Below, piece after piece: positions 1-11,369 of a stretch of 64,000 nt of DNA. The stretch covers positions 134,784,804 through 134,848,803 of the forward strand of contig NC_045429.1 in the NCBI RefSeq assembly GCF_902635505.1, written 5' to 3'. Below the pieces are notes generated by a model. It did no database searches and was not told where the DNA came from. It was given only the letters and a program-made list of their open reading frames with translations. Source of the stretch: Sarcophilus harrisii (taxonomy: Eukaryota > Chordata > Mammalia > Dasyuromorphia > Dasyuridae). Each line of letters starts with the position of its first letter. The stretch's first letter is position 1. Both the position numbers and the translations under genes were made by a program.

Positions 1-261
1 GTATAGTATAGTAGTTTCTTATGTATGATATAGTAGTCTGGGATTTCATGTGAGTTTGATATCACTGTTTTAGGCTATTACATAATCAGAGAGATGAATT
101 ATCTCATGAAAAGAAAAAAAATCCTCAATTTTTCATTAATTACCTCTTAGCAAAAATTAAAAGATATTTTACTTATTCAGATCTCCTCTATTTAGCAATC
201 TTTACTCATCAGAACATAGCCAACAAACAGGAAATAATTCTGAAGGCCTTTGAGTAGTAAT

Positions 262-440
262 AATAGTAATAGACATTTATATAACGCCTTAAAGCTTACA
301 TATTGCTTTACATAGATTATTTTATTTGGGCCTCAGAGCAACCCAAAATAAATATTATAATTGGATTTTATAAAGTCCACATGTTAAAAGGCTAATGACT
401 TTCCTCATAAAATAGTGCCTTAGGTACTTATAGTCTATCA
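262..440. repeat. MIR3-like SINE core fragment
   Basis: The run from 'gacatttatataacgcctt' through 'gctttacatagattatttta' matches the remembered MIR3/MIRc core (a stretch rich in TTTATATAGCGCTTTAC followed by TTACATA..TTATCTCATTT). It is old and has no clear ends. The A/T-rich sequence before it (1-261) holds nothing I recognise. Confidence 0.55.
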
Positions 441-1174
441 GTAGTGTTAAACTCAAATAGAAATGCTGTATTGACTTACAAAACCACAAGTTAAAATTAT
501 TTGTTGAGTTGTGTCTTTATTTATTTTGTTAAAATTTCCCAATTATATTTTAATCTAGTTCATTGTACTCTGGAGTTCTGTAGCATATGCAGTTACATTT
601 GACATCTCTGGTCTATATAATTGTTAACCCAAGACCTTTGCGCTCTAAGTGGCTTTGACACATGGACTACACTTACTTTATAGGAAAATAGTACTTTGCA
701 CATAGTAAGCTACAAAGAATGAGCTACTGACTCTGATAAAAATTCTAACAAGCTTGTAACAAAACTATAATGAGCTAGATAGAATGCTAACAGTTCTATC
801 TGGTTTCCCATTCTACAGCTGATTATCGTAAAAGCAGTAAATTAGGAGTGTAAAAAAAAATTGCTTGCTTTAGGAAGGCAATAGCAAAAAGTGATATCTG
901 ACAACTTAATCATGAGAGGATCCTGAAAAACTTTCAAAAGCAGACTTAAGGATCTCAACTCAAACAGTCTGAGGGGTCATTTGGTTTAAGGACAAAGACC
1001 TCATGACTCCTTGATGGACTAGAATGGAATTGCCTCATTACAGCATAATATGATAATTGTTGTTCATAATAATGAGTCCAAGCCATACAGAAAAAGTTAG
1101 TTAAATGTTTGCTCATAGAAGCATATAACAGATGTCTATCCAAACTGCATAATGTGAGGAAGCTGCTTAGTTGT
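441..1174. other. Unassigned AT-rich sequence
   Basis: No repeat family, RNA gene or plausible exon was recognised here. A 62-codon open frame on the minus strand at 955-1143 has no domain and looks like chance. Confidence 0.5.
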
Positions 1175-1375
1175 CATAATAGATAATATGCTGGACTTGG
1201 AGTCAAGGTGGATCTGAATTCAAATTAAGCTCTGTGACTCTGGATAATGACTTAATCTGTTAAATTTTAGGTTCTTCAGTGGAAATAACAGCCCCTCCCT
1301 TTTGGGGTTATTATGGGGATAAAATGAGATAATGTATGTAAAGGACTTTGCAAACCTTAAAGTGGCATATAGCTT
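1175..1375 (+). repeat. MIR SINE, plus orientation
   Basis: The order of motifs is that of MIR: 'ctggacttggagtca', then 'tctgaattcaaatt', 'ctctgtgactctggataa', a C/T-rich segment, and the tail 'aaaatgagataatgtatgtaaa'. It is diverged, so old. Confidence 0.75.
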
Positions 1376-1624
1376 TTAAATTTAAAAAAGAAGTTTTGGT
1401 GAACAAAGGGATAAATCCTTAATTTCCAGAAAATTATTTCTTCTCCAGAATTTATCTACCCAGAATTCTGAGGTTCTTCTGTAATTGTATAGAATGAATG
1501 TGAGGGTAGATAGAGTGGGAGGGGGGAAATCTGGTTTAAGAATCTTAATGCTGAACTCCACTCTGGTTCTGTATAACTTTGGGCAAATCACAAATGTTTT
1601 TTGAATCTCAATTTCTGTTACCAG

Positions 1625-1836
1625 AGTGAAGAGAAGCAGCTACATTTAAATAGAGAGTTCACTTCAAAGACAGGAAGGCTTGGGTTAAGTCTTCTGAAAC
1701 ATACTGACCAACCACGTGACTGAGCAATGCTCTAAGACCCCTGTATTGTAGGGAAGATGCTGACCTGCATTGATAGAGGGCATTTTCTCACCTGAGAATT
1801 CCCCAAACCAGTGAAATCATAGTTCTATTGCCTTTT
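1625..1836 (+). repeat. Marsupial tRNA-type SINE with 'ctgcattgatagaggg' body
   Basis: A SINE-like head (near 'gaaggcttgggttaagtctt') is followed by 'ctgacctgcattgatagagg' and 'tttctcacctgagaattccc'. The same 3' body recurs at 49,430-49,565 on the plus strand and in degraded minus-strand form near 42,240-42,330 and 56,255-56,345. That defines a family by internal comparison, though I cannot name it with certainty. Confidence 0.6.
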
Positions 1837-2023
1837 CTCTAGAGTGAAGACAAAGAAGCAGAGAGGAAAATGGAAGGACTATCATGTTCCAATTAGGAGA
1901 GTGGGTGGCTGATCCAATAGCACTTTTGTTGTCCCTAGAATATGGAGTATACATAATTCCATCTTTTGCAAAGTTGGGATGAAGTATCAGATGTGCCTGT
2001 TTCAAGGGGTTATTGTGTGTGCG

Positions 2024-2260
2024 TGGAATAAAATCATTTATTAAGCATTTACAATGTACAAAAAATTGTGTTGAACACTGGGTATAAACACACACCTTGA
2101 ACCAAAAATAAACCAAAAAAGCCCTCCAGAGACAATCCCTGCCCTCAAAACCTAACATTCTATTTAGTGAGATAAATAGCAAACAAAAATTCCTACCAAA
2201 ACAGTCTCTGCCCTTAAAGACCTAACATTCTATTTGGAGTGATCATAAATAGCAAGACCT
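2024..2260 (+). repeat. A-type interspersed repeat with internal tandem duplication
   Basis: The start 'atttattaagcatttacaat' and the following 'ccctgccctcaaaacctaac' fit a very common marsupial repeat whose usual opening is ATTTATTAAGCACCTACTATGTG. It is called 'A-type' in this annotation because I do not know its formal name. A segment is duplicated in tandem with a 70-bp period: 'cctaacattctattt' occurs at 2151 and again at 2221. Confidence 0.6.
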
Positions 2261-2391
2261 CCGTCTGGGGATGGAAGTAGAAACAGCTGGAAGTCAGCCA
2301 TATCTAGAGAGAGGATTCTAACTACTTCAGGTAACAGACCCCTGAATAATTGGAAGAATCCCACCTCAGAGATCCATTCTAATACTTAGAG

Positions 2392-2593
2392 CAGTGGTTC
2401 TCAAAGTATGGTCTAGAGAATCCTGGTGGTCTCTGAAATCCTTTTAGAGGGTCTACAAATTCAAAAATAGTTTTTATATCCAATATGGTAAATATCTATA
2501 AATATAATCCAGATAAACAAAAACACTTTGGAGAGATTCTCAATTATTTTTAATAGGATAAAGAGACTGAAAACAAAAGTTTGAGAACCACTG
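2392..2593. mobile_element. hAT (Charlie-like) non-autonomous element with terminal inverted repeats
   Basis: The element begins 'cagtggttctcaaag' and ends 'tttgagaaccactg', a near-perfect pair of terminal inverted repeats of the hAT/Charlie type. It is about 202 bp long. The flanking 8-mers are 'acttagag' and 'acttctat', a plausible but eroded 8-bp target duplication. Inner motifs (AAACAAAAACACTTTGG, CCTTTTAGAGGGTCT) are shared with longer copies at 26,938-27,745 and 50,815-51,035. Confidence 0.85.
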
Positions 2594-2599
2594 ACTTCT

Positions 2600-3520
2600 A
2601 TAGAGGGACATATAATAATATGAATCTAAATATTTCCTCCAAATGATAATAGTTCAAAATCCATCCAATCCTGTGTGTCCTGAATGAGTCTTGTCAGTGT
2701 CCTTTCATAAATCCTTCAAGGAGCCCACCCAAATTTATGTATGTGTGTGGGAAGGGAGTGTTTTCTTGAAATTGCATGAATCTCAGTAGAGCACATGGGC
2801 TACTACTCTGGTTATCTTTTGCTCTTGCTAAATGACTAGCCCATCCTCTTTTCCAGCGGTCTCTCTTATGGCATCCTTTATGTTTCTTTTTTTGTGCAAA
2901 TCTTCAATTATTCATAAATGTGTTGCAGCCTGCTCATGCCTGTCATGAACTACCATTCTGCCTGCTATTACTCATGCCTGATACTCTGCTGAGCTCTGGA
3001 CAAGAGAGGAGTGTTCCCATTCTTCGTCCCAAATAATTAGTACGATACAAATGTAAGCCATTATTATTAGCACTTTATTAGTATTATAGTAATCACACAG
3101 TGTCAGTTTACTAGATAAGGGAAAAGACAGTAGTATTTTGTGAAAAGAACAGACAAGAAAGAAAATGTCACTTAACAGAGGCTTGCTACCCCATCAACTT
3201 TTCCACAGCCTTCATGATGGCTTGGCTCATCTTGCAAAGCTACTTAAAATCGAGCTATATAGTCGGGAAATAGGAAGTTTAAATTGTACATGTGTATTTG
3301 CTATTCTCTGAGTATGGCAAAGTGTGCCACATAATTCATAAAATGTACTATCATTATGCATCCAAGAACAGGAGGTGTCAAAAGATATAGTAATACTAAG
3401 CAGTGCATGCCTGTCAAGCCTGGAGGGGAACACACAGAGCATAAGCTATCAGACACGTGGTAGAGAGCTAGAACAGTTTAGGGAACTAATAAAAAAAATA
3501 ATGGAATTTGCCTATTTGAA
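2600..3520. other. Unassigned sequence
   Basis: No family was recognised. The minus-strand open frame at 3227-3442 has no domain I recognise. 'gcagcctgctcatgcctgtc' and the following 'gcctgctattactcatgcctg' hint at a short local repeat around 2925-2985. Confidence 0.45.
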
Positions 3521-3524
3521 TCTT

Positions 3525-3625
3525 TCCTACTTTAGATTTTAAGCTTTTCTGGTTTAGGGAGCATGTCTTTGCCTTACTTTTTGTAGCATCCAAGAAAGAG
3601 CTTAACATTAATAATTAGTTGATTA
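3525..3625 (+). repeat. L2 LINE 3' end
   Basis: 'attttaagcttttctggttt' plus 'agggagcatgtctttgcctt' and 'agagcttaacattaataatt' follow the order of the L2 3' end (TAAGCTCCTTGAGGGCAGGGACTGTCTT..TTTGTA..CAGTGCTTAACAAAT). It is strongly diverged. Confidence 0.5.
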
Positions 3626-4164
3626 TAAAAACATAAGAAATGTCATTCAGACCAGTATTTCTGTCTCTGTACAATGAAAGAGTCTTTGTGGGATAATGTG
3701 GTAATTTCTCTCTAGAATGTTATCCTTAGAGGTTAATGATGAAGCCAGATATTAATTAAGTCTAACTGAAACCTAGTAGGATACAATAGAATTTGCCAAT
3801 TCAAATTAAATAGTACAAACAAGTCTGATTTACCTCAAAAAGTCAATCAGACTTAGTTATCACTCACCATTGGCTTTGGTTCAAATTTGGGATCATGATT
3901 TTAGAATTCAAATATACTTTAAAGATTATCTCTCCCTCATTCTTTTTATTATTTATCTTCCATTGTCATCTATTCTAGATTTTTATTCTTTGATTCATAG
4001 CACTTATACATGTTTAGTCCCTTTTTTAGTTTCTGTATTTCTCATCGAATTAGAGTTCTTAAGGTACCTGTTTTGGCTTTTCTCTTGTAAATTCTGTTAT
4101 CACCTTGAAGATCTTATTCCTTAGCCTCCTTTTTCTTTAGTGTTTTTTTTTTTTTTTTTTTTGT

Positions 4165-4386
4165 AGTTCAAGTATTCCAGTCCTGTCTGACTCTTTGTGA
4201 CTGAATTTGGGGTTTTTTGTTTTTGTTTTTTCTAGCAAATTTATTGGAGTGATTTGACATTTCCTTCCTCATAGGATCTATGAGGAAATCGAGGCAAACA
4301 AGTTTAAGTGACTTGCCCAGAATTACATAGCTAGTAAGTGCTTGAAGTCTGGTTTGAATTTAGGAAGATGAATCCATCTACCTGCT
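4165..4386 (-). repeat. RTE-tailed tRNA SINE (Mar1-like), minus strand
   Basis: Read on the plus strand it runs 'tcctgtctgactctttgtga' (the RTE/BovB-like tail), then 'catttccttcctcatagg', 'aggaaatcgaggcaaacaag', 'agtgacttgcccag', and a degraded tRNA-like head. This is the reverse complement of the marsupial SINE whose tail matches RTE LINEs. It is preceded by a T tract (4142-4163). Confidence 0.8.
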
Positions 4387-5160
4387 TCACTCAGAAATAC
4401 CATTTTGTGTTGGATTTTATTCTGTGGTGGGAATTTTCCTATGTCGCTATTGTGCATTTCATTACTAATCTTTGCTTTCCCTATAGTCATTTTCCACATT
4501 GATCTTGAGATATCTTCCATAGATTCATCCTCTTTTCTGGGTTTCATTTGCCTCCAGGACCTCTGACTCCCCTTCTCCTGAGGCAACATGAGTCATCTCT
4601 TTAGGCACAAATATCTGCAGGTCACATCCCTTTTAAGATCCTCATCTTCTTTTATAGAATCTCTCTTAACCTATATGAGCACTCTTCAGTGGTCTCCCTT
4701 CTCACAATTGAAACAAGACTTTCTTTTCTTTCCCCTCAATTCCTCTTTTTGCCTCCTTAACCAGTCTCTTTTACACTTTCTTCTTCCTGAGAGACTTTAT
4801 TGTTATTGTGTTGATTAGGCTACATCATACATTCCTCTCTGTCTTCTTTTTCCCTCTTCCTTTACACACCCTTCCATTCTACCCAATTTGATTTTACTGT
4901 ATTCAGAATTTTATAAGGTTTAATTCATTATTTTGCTGGCTTGTTTCTCTAGCATCACTTCTATTTGACTTCTGCTTTCATCATGATCATCTTGGTTGCA
5001 TTTAGGGGAAAAAAATCATCTAATGAGCTCTCTATTATTATTTTGTTGTTTTTGTTTTTGGATGCTGTATTTGTTTATTCTTTTATTTCTGTTTTATTTA
5101 TTCTTTTATTTTTATTTATTTAATTATTGTTTATTTATTATTAAAAAAAACAAGTAATTT
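4387..5160. other. Unassigned T-rich sequence
   Basis: Pyrimidine-rich sequence with small opposed open frames at 4323-4589 and 4588-4818, neither with a recognisable domain. The strand bias and the next feature suggest eroded minus-strand LINE sequence, but no motif proves it. Confidence 0.4.
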
Positions 5161-5400
5161 TTCCAGTTCTCATTTTCTTCCTAAGAATGTTTTGAATACC
5201 TCTTTTTATGAATGTCCATCTTTTTCATTAAAGGTTACTTTGGGTTACATCTTAAGTTCCTTTGCTCTTTGGAATAGATTACTTCATTCCCTCCAGTAAT
5301 TACTAGTGGATGAAGAATAATTTTGTGTTATTCAAATTTCCTTTCTTTTATATTTGAAGGTCTTTCTCCAGGTCACTTGTAGAATATCTTGTCAATGAAA
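5160..5400 (-). repeat. HAL1/L1 ORF1-type fragment, minus strand
   Basis: 'tgaatgtccatctttttcat' then 'gttcctttgctctttggaat' match, in order and spacing, the region of marsupial HAL1/L1-type elements just downstream of ORF1 as read on the opposite strand. The same block opens the ORF1 end of the better copy near 40,570. Confidence 0.5.
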
Positions 5401-5436
5401 TTATTATTTTGACCACTATGAGTCTTTAATTTTGTG

Positions 5437-5440
<4 letters not shown>

Positions 5441-5490
<50 letters not shown>
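5441..5490. repeat. (TA)n microsatellite
   Basis: An uninterrupted alternating TA run of about 45 bases. Likely polymorphic in length. Confidence 0.97.
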
Positions 5491-5492
<2 letters not shown>

Positions 5493-5704
5493 TTTTTTCT
5501 TAGACAAACTGGATTCTTTTGGTTGACATTTTGTTTTCTGTGTTTAGAAGTTCTGGATAGTTTCTTGTATGATTTCTTTCTTCCTTAGTCAGTGTGTACT
5601 ATGTACAGGTATTGTGCTAAATGCTGGCAGATAATGTATGCCACAGTATACATCCATAGTTCACTACTCTTCCAGTAAATGGCAAGTCCACTACTCCTTC
5701 AATA

Positions 5705-7110
5705 AAATTGTTTTTTTCCCCTCCCCATTACATGTCAAGACAATTTAAAAATTCATTTTTGTAAGACTTTGAATTCCTTATTTTTCTGCCTCTCTCTATA
5801 CTATTCCTTCTGAAAATAATAGACAATTTGATATAGGCTTTACATGTATTATTATGTAAAACATTTCCATATTAGTCACAGTTATGAAAAAATAAACACA
5901 TCAAAAAACAAAAAAAACCATTAAAAATAATAAAGTAAGTAAAAAAATATGCTTTCATTTGCATGTAAAATCCATCAGTTCATTTTTCTGGATATGTATA
6001 GTATTTTTCTTCATTGAGTCTTTTGAACTTATATTAATTCATTAAAGTCTTTCCAGGCTTTTCTGAAATAAGCCTGTTCATCATTCCTTATAGAACAATA
6101 CAAAAACTGGGAAAGACTTTTATGAACTGATGAAAAGTGAAATAAATAAAAGCAGGAAAACATTATACACAGTATTAGTAACATTGCATTAAGATCACCT
6201 ATGAAATGACTCAGATCTTTTCCGCAACACAGTGATCCAAGACAAGTTCAAAAAACTTATAAAGGAAAATACTATCCATATCCAGAAAATGAACTGATGG
6301 CCTCTGAAGCAGATCTTCTGTATCTTCTGAGATCAGCCTACTCATCATTTGTGATTGTACAATATAGTATTCCATTCTCTTCATACACCACAGCTGTTTG
6401 GCCATTCCCCAATTGATGGGCATCCCCTCAATGTCCAGAAGAACTGATATAAATATTTCTGTACATATAGGTCCCATTCCCCTTTTTAAAAAATGTGATC
6501 TTTTTGGTATACAGACCCAGTAGTAGAATTGCTGGATTAAAGAATATATGCACAGTTTGGTTCCCCGTGGGTCCCAGTCCAAATGCTCTCCAGAATTTTT
6601 GAATCAGTACACACTTCACCAACAATGCATTAGTGTCCCACTTTCCTCACATCCTCTCCAATATTTATTTCTCTCTTTTTTTTTTTTGTTACATTAGTCA
6701 ATCTGATAGGTGTGAAGTACTGCTTTAATTTGTATTTCTCTAATCAAAAGTGATTTAGAGAACTTTTTCACATGTCTATAAATAGATATCTTTGATTTCA
6801 TCTGAAGAAATCTGAAAATTGGCTGTTCATGTCCTTTGACCATTTATCAACTGGTGAATGGATTGTATTCTTATAAATTTGACTCAGTTCTCTCTCTATA
6901 TTTTAGAAATAAAGCTTTTATAAGAGATATTTGCTGTAAAGATTGTTTCCCAGCTTTCTTCTCTTAAAAAAAAATCTTGGTTGCATTAGTTTTGTTGGTA
7001 CAAAAGTTTTTAATTTATTATAATTAAAATGATCTATTTTACATTTCATAATGCTCTCTATCTCTTGTATGATTCTTGTATTATTTCCTTCCATTGTAAT
7101 ACTCTGCCAT
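5705..7110 (-). mobile_element. L1 LINE 3' portion, minus strand, with an internal inverted segment
   Basis: Reading minus strand, the right part (7110 to about 6330) carries the C-terminal part of L1 ORF2: 'ccacagctgtttggccattc' on the plus strand is the complement of the segment encoding the motif NxGMAKQLW..KRMEYY. The left part (about 6098 to 5705) is ORF2 end plus 3' UTR, ending at a T-rich stretch that would be the poly(A). Between them, about 6100-6328 is in plus orientation: 'gacttttatgaactgatgaa' and 'acagtgatccaagacaagtt' are forward L1 3' sequence, and they overlap sequence also present in minus orientation. The reading frame is broken in several places and the element is inactive. 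Confidence 0.85.
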
Positions 7111-7920
7111 GTTGTTCTAAGGGACATAGAATCATTAAGCTGTCTCTGTATATCTTGACTGGGGGATCAATTTGTTTTGATGGTATAAAGATCATGTTTC
7201 CTTTTTACATTATTATTTTTTGCTTCTTTTCCTTCAAATTGTCTGTTACTTTGGGGCATTTTCATTTTTTTATTATCAATTATTGTCTCTTTTGTTTCTT
7301 TGGTAAGGCTTGGCTCTGTGGATTCCAGTTTTTCTATTCTACCAATTATTTCTGCAATGCAAGTCATAAATACAACTTTCACAATTATTATTTCTCTCTT
7401 AAGCCATTTAGAAACAATCTGATGTGATTTCATTTTCTCTTGGGAATCCACAGGGGCTTCTGTTTCTGTTTCTTGTTAGGTTTGATTCATTTTCTTTGAT
7501 TGCAATATTTATCCATAAAGCCCTGAACTCTTTTACCTTAGCTAGAGACTATTTTCCTTCCTATTATTGATATCTTCCCTATTGTTTTATCAGCTTCTTC
7601 CTCAGACCTTTGTAATGTCAGAGTTTCTTCCTTATATTTTCTTATTGCTCACTTTCTGGCTCCTTCCCCTTTGAGGGTGATTTCTTTGGGGGTTAGAACT
7701 CAAAGCTGTGTCAGCCTCTTCATCCTGGGCAATTCAGGTGAACAGCTTTGGTCTTTCCCCCAAGTAACTTCCAGGAGTAGAGACTGATCCTGAGTGGATC
7801 CTGGACTCTTTCCTTCAGGTTTATGGGGTGCTACACAGACCCACAAGAATACTGCTCCAGTTTCCTCTGTTCCACCATTTTCTTACTTTGCTCTGTTGTT
7901 GTACAAACACAGTGCTGCCA
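7110..7920 (-). repeat. Probable LINE 5'/ORF1-like debris
   Basis: Minus-strand open frame 7167-7451 is lysine/glutamate rich (LESTEPSLTKETKETI) like a coiled-coil ORF1 remnant. The right edge, read minus, contains 'aagaaaatggtggaacagag', similar to the 'aagatggcggagcagag' opening of mammalian L1/HAL1 5' ends. I cannot show continuity with the L1 at 5705-7110. Confidence 0.35.
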
Positions 7921-8267
7921 CATTCATCTCACAACTAACAACCCATTATTGTCACAGCCTGAGAAGTGTTTGAATCTCTGAGGAAACTAGAAGATGGGGC
8001 AGGGTTAAGTTGAGAAGTCTTTAGGTTGCCTTGTACAGTCCTATTGCCATAGCATGATAGCTCGTGGGGATAAGGGGATGGGGAAGGAAGGGGTGCTTAT
8101 TAAATGAATTGTGAGGAGTTAGGTCTTGTATTTAATTCTTTGAGTTATTACCTTGTTTGGGTTCTTGATATCTTAGACTATGGAGAAAAATGATGAAATT
8201 TGAGAGGGAATGCAAATCAGAGAAAATGCTTAGTCCTTTATTTAATTGGTTACGTTCCCTGGAAGAT

Positions 8268-8470
8268 TGCCCCAAGATCATCTAATTCAATTTATTGAAT
8301 AACTCCTGATTTCTTTTTTCAACATTCCTCAAAAGTGATCTTCCACTTTCTCTTAGAATACTTTCAATTGATGGGGAACTCACTTCCTCTTGAGGCATAC
8401 TATTCTCTTTTTCCAAACTCTAATTGTCAGGATGTATTTTTTTTTAATGAGCTAAAATTTGTCCTTGTCC
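8268..8470 (-). repeat. L3/CR1 LINE 3' end, minus strand
   Basis: The series 'cccaagatcatctaattcaa', 'gatggggaactcacttcctc' and 'ggcatactattctctttttc' matches the L3/CR1 3' region as read on the opposite strand (GGGGAGCTCACTACCTC...GGCAGCCCATTCCA). The same motifs appear at 53,625-54,225. Confidence 0.65.
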
Positions 8471-8482
8471 AATTTAATTTAA

Positions 8483-8625
8483 TTCAAACCAATTCAACAG
8501 ACATTTATAAGCATCTGTGTGCATAGTACTTTTCAGGGCACTTGGTGAGATACAAAATTTAGATAAGATAGTCTCTGTTCTAGCAGAGTCTCCTGTGAAA
8601 TAGAATGATATGAGACACACAAAAA
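8483..8625 (+). repeat. A-type interspersed repeat
   Basis: 'acatttataagcatctgtgt', 'cacttggtgagatacaaaat' and 'agtctctgttctagcag' follow the A-type order (ATTTATTAAGCACCTAC..GGGGATACAAA..CAGTCCCTGCC). Confidence 0.55.
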
Positions 8626-8849
8626 TCCACAGATCTACAGCACAAAATAATACATGATTAATCTGTCATAAACTAGCAAAATTGTAGGTGAGGGCAAAAG
8701 GAGAAATGGTGTGGGTCATGAAGGAATATTCTACCTGACTTGGGGAGTCAGTAAAAGATAAAGTGGAATAATAAGCTTTTTAGACTATCAATAAACATTA
8801 ACTTGACTATTTATATTCTGTATGTGACTATGTTGTTCAATGATTAATG

Positions 8850-9900
8850 AATAGACATATTCTTGGAGAATCTTGAGAGTCTAACTATAAATTTAGATGT
8901 AAGAAATAAGGAAATTGCCACTAAATGGAAGAATGCCTCACAGTTTATCCTTATTGAAGCAAAGAAAGGAATTGGCAGAGTGAGGTTTCCCACATGCCCC
9001 TAAGGAACACAAAATATTTTTTCATGGGATATTTGGTTATAATGATAAATATTTGCAAAAAGGCTACTAAAGAGATAGTTATAGCTTATGTACCAACATC
9101 AGTCGCTAAGAACGAAGTAGAGAAACTCAACAAAGAATTTAGAACTTCCAAATAAACTTAATCTATACTTTAATATTTAGTGACCTTAATGCAAAGGTGG
9201 GAAAATATAATTAGGAAAGGCAATATATGAGAAGAAAGATGAGAGAGGCTAAAGATTGCACAGAAGCCTTACTATTTTATCTCTTGAATATTTTGTTTTT
9301 TAAAAAAGTAAGTTCTAACATTGTGAGCACCAAATGGCACTATACAGCATGAAATAGATATTTTAATAGACAGGAAAAGATTTTATTAATGTTGAAATTA
9401 TACAGTTAGACCATCAACTCATCAGACCTAAGATCATAACTAGTATATACACAGAGAATAATAATGAAAAAAATATAACATACAATCTGAACCAAATGAC
9501 CAAAAATTAAAAATGGGAAATGGACAACAGAAATGATATTGATACCCACTATAATAAATTCATCTGGAAGGTTAAAAATGTAAATTAACTGCCATAATAA
9601 AAAGATTATAAAAGGACATAAAGTGCCATGTTTAACAAATAAATGAATAACATGATAGAGATAGAAGACTGTTGATTGCTATGTAAAACAAAAAAATTCA
9701 TCTGTAAAATCTTAAATAGTATGTTGGATAATTATAAGCAGTATCATCTCATAAAGCAGAGAGATGTAGTAATGGTAGAAACCAATTTAAGGAATGCTTA
9801 ACAAGATATTTAACTAAGCAAAGAGAAAGAAGGCAATAGCAGCAAAATATATTTTGAGACACAGGTCTCAATATCACTTGAAGATGACAACTGTTATAAA
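8850..9900 (+). mobile_element. RTE/BovB-type LINE relic (endonuclease region)
   Basis: Conceptual translation near 9075-9135 gives a run like IAYVPTSVAKNEVEKLNKEF, matching the VYAPTSxAxxxEVEKFYxEL segment of the RTE/BovB endonuclease. Further on, 'cttaatgcaaaggtggga' corresponds to the DxNAKVG motif and 'tagaccatcaactcatcaga' to the DHxLI segment near the end of that domain. Many stops and shifts make it a dead copy. It matters because the Mar1-like SINEs in the window carry an RTE-type tail and would have depended on such an element. Confidence 0.65.
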
Positions 9901-10410
9901 AAACCATACTTGGGACTGTGAAAAATAAATTTCTATTCCTTTTTATAAGCCTTCAAATTACTAATGATAGCAATTATGTTTTTCTACCTCATATCTTCTC
10001 TTCTCCAGGTAAAATACTTTTAATTATGTATTCAAATGATTCTCAGATGGCATGTTTTTAACTTCTCTCTATAACTTGGTCACTCTCCTGTGTACATACT
10101 TCTGTCATATTAAATCAAGGGAAGTCAACAACTATTTCATGTGTTTGATGTCTGCTTAATAGTCACTCCTTGTAGATACAAAAGAAGTAGAAGATATGAT
10201 CTTTGCTCCTGAGTAACTCACAGTTTAACTGATGAGTTAAGAATAGCTTGAGAACTAGAGAACCAAATAAAAATAGAAAATAATCTATAACCAAGAGTAA
10301 AAAATATGTCCCAGATTCAATTGCATACTTGAAATACTGTTAATTTATTGGCGTTAAGACTTCTCTCCAATGATGCAGCTAACAAGACAGTTACACTTTA
10401 TTACTGTTTA
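9901..10410. other. Unassigned sequence
   Basis: AT-rich, no repeat or exon recognised. 10,160-10,230 ('aaaagaagtagaagatatga' then 'ctcctgagtaactcacagtt') could be a worn A-type repeat. Confidence 0.4.
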
Positions 10411-10645
10411 GGTGTAGCTTGGTGGCTCAGTTTAGTGGACAGAATTCTGTCATGGAGTTGGAAAAATGTGAGTTCAGATACTTAACTGTGTGACTTGGCC
10501 AAGTTACTAAACTACTGTTTGCTTCAGTTTTCTCAGCTGTAAAATAAGAATGGATAAAAACAGTATTTACCTTTCAGGATTGTTGTGATGATCTTATTTG
10601 AAAAACCTAGGTACACAGTAGTTGCTTAACAAATCTTTATTCCCT
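10411..10645 (+). repeat. MIR-type tRNA SINE, plus strand
   Basis: 'gcttggtggctcagtttagt', 'tgtgagttcagatacttaac', 'tgtgtgacttggccaagtta', 'ttctcagctgtaaaataaga' and 'tcaggattgttgtgatgat' follow MIR order from tRNA-like head to 3' end. Confidence 0.8.
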
Positions 10646-11234
10646 TTCTCCTTATATTTTCCCATACTGTATGATTCTTGTCTGTATGCATAAATTTGGA
10701 TGATCTACTTAATGTGCCTTCTAATTTTTTAATTATTTCTGGGATACCAGAATAATATACTTGAGGTGCAATAGTTAAACTTTGCTATTATTACTTGTCT
10801 TGTCTTTGTCATATGCATAAGATTTTGATAATATCCTTTATAGTCCTTCTATAAGCACTGACAACATTTGGTAGACTACTTATTATTGTCATCTATCTTT
10901 TCATTTCTCTTTGGGCCCCATGCAAGTTATTTTTATTATTGCAGTATTTCATTATTCACCACAATACAGTATGCCCAGGTGAATACTGGTGTTAAAGAGA
11001 TGGAATATAGTTTGAAGATGACATTTAGACTCATTTCAGGTCTTGGACAATTTCTCATATATGATTACCTTTTCCTTCCTATTTAATTCTGTTCAGTTAA
11101 TTGTGGTACCTTTCCAAGATTTATGTACTAATGACTCATGGATATGTTCCCTCAACACTATGTACTCATTTGGACAATAAATTTAGCTTGGACAATAAAT
11201 TCTGTATAGACTAACTTATGTACATGTTGTTTTC
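10646..11234. other. Unassigned sequence
   Basis: No family was recognised. The plus-strand open frame at 10,868-11,086 shows no domain. Confidence 0.45.
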
Positions 11235-11237
11235 CTT

Positions 11238-11315
11238 GATAGAACACAAGCTTCTTGAGGTCAGGGACTTTCATTTTTGTTTTTATAGCCTGAGAACAAT
11301 GAATGCTTAATTATC
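11238..11315 (+). repeat. L2 LINE 3' end
   Basis: 'agaacacaagcttcttgagg' followed by 'tcagggactttcatttttgt' is a clear L2 3' end (GTAAGCTCCTTGAGGGCAGGGACT..TTTTGT), ending in 'gaatgcttaat'. Confidence 0.75.
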
Positions 11316-11369
11316 ATCATCTACTTGAATTATCTAGTTGGTTCTTCTCTGATTTTACTATCAGAATGA

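Noticed and set aside
5041-5160. TTTATTTAT-rich stretch as AU-rich mRNA element or CRISPR-like array
   Set aside because: Simple T/A-rich sequence with no regular spacing of repeats and unique spacers.
6211-6582. 123-codon minus-strand frame as a host gene
   Set aside because: The sequence (GMPINWGMAKQLWCMKRMEYY) is L1 ORF2 end running into an inverted L1 3' segment.
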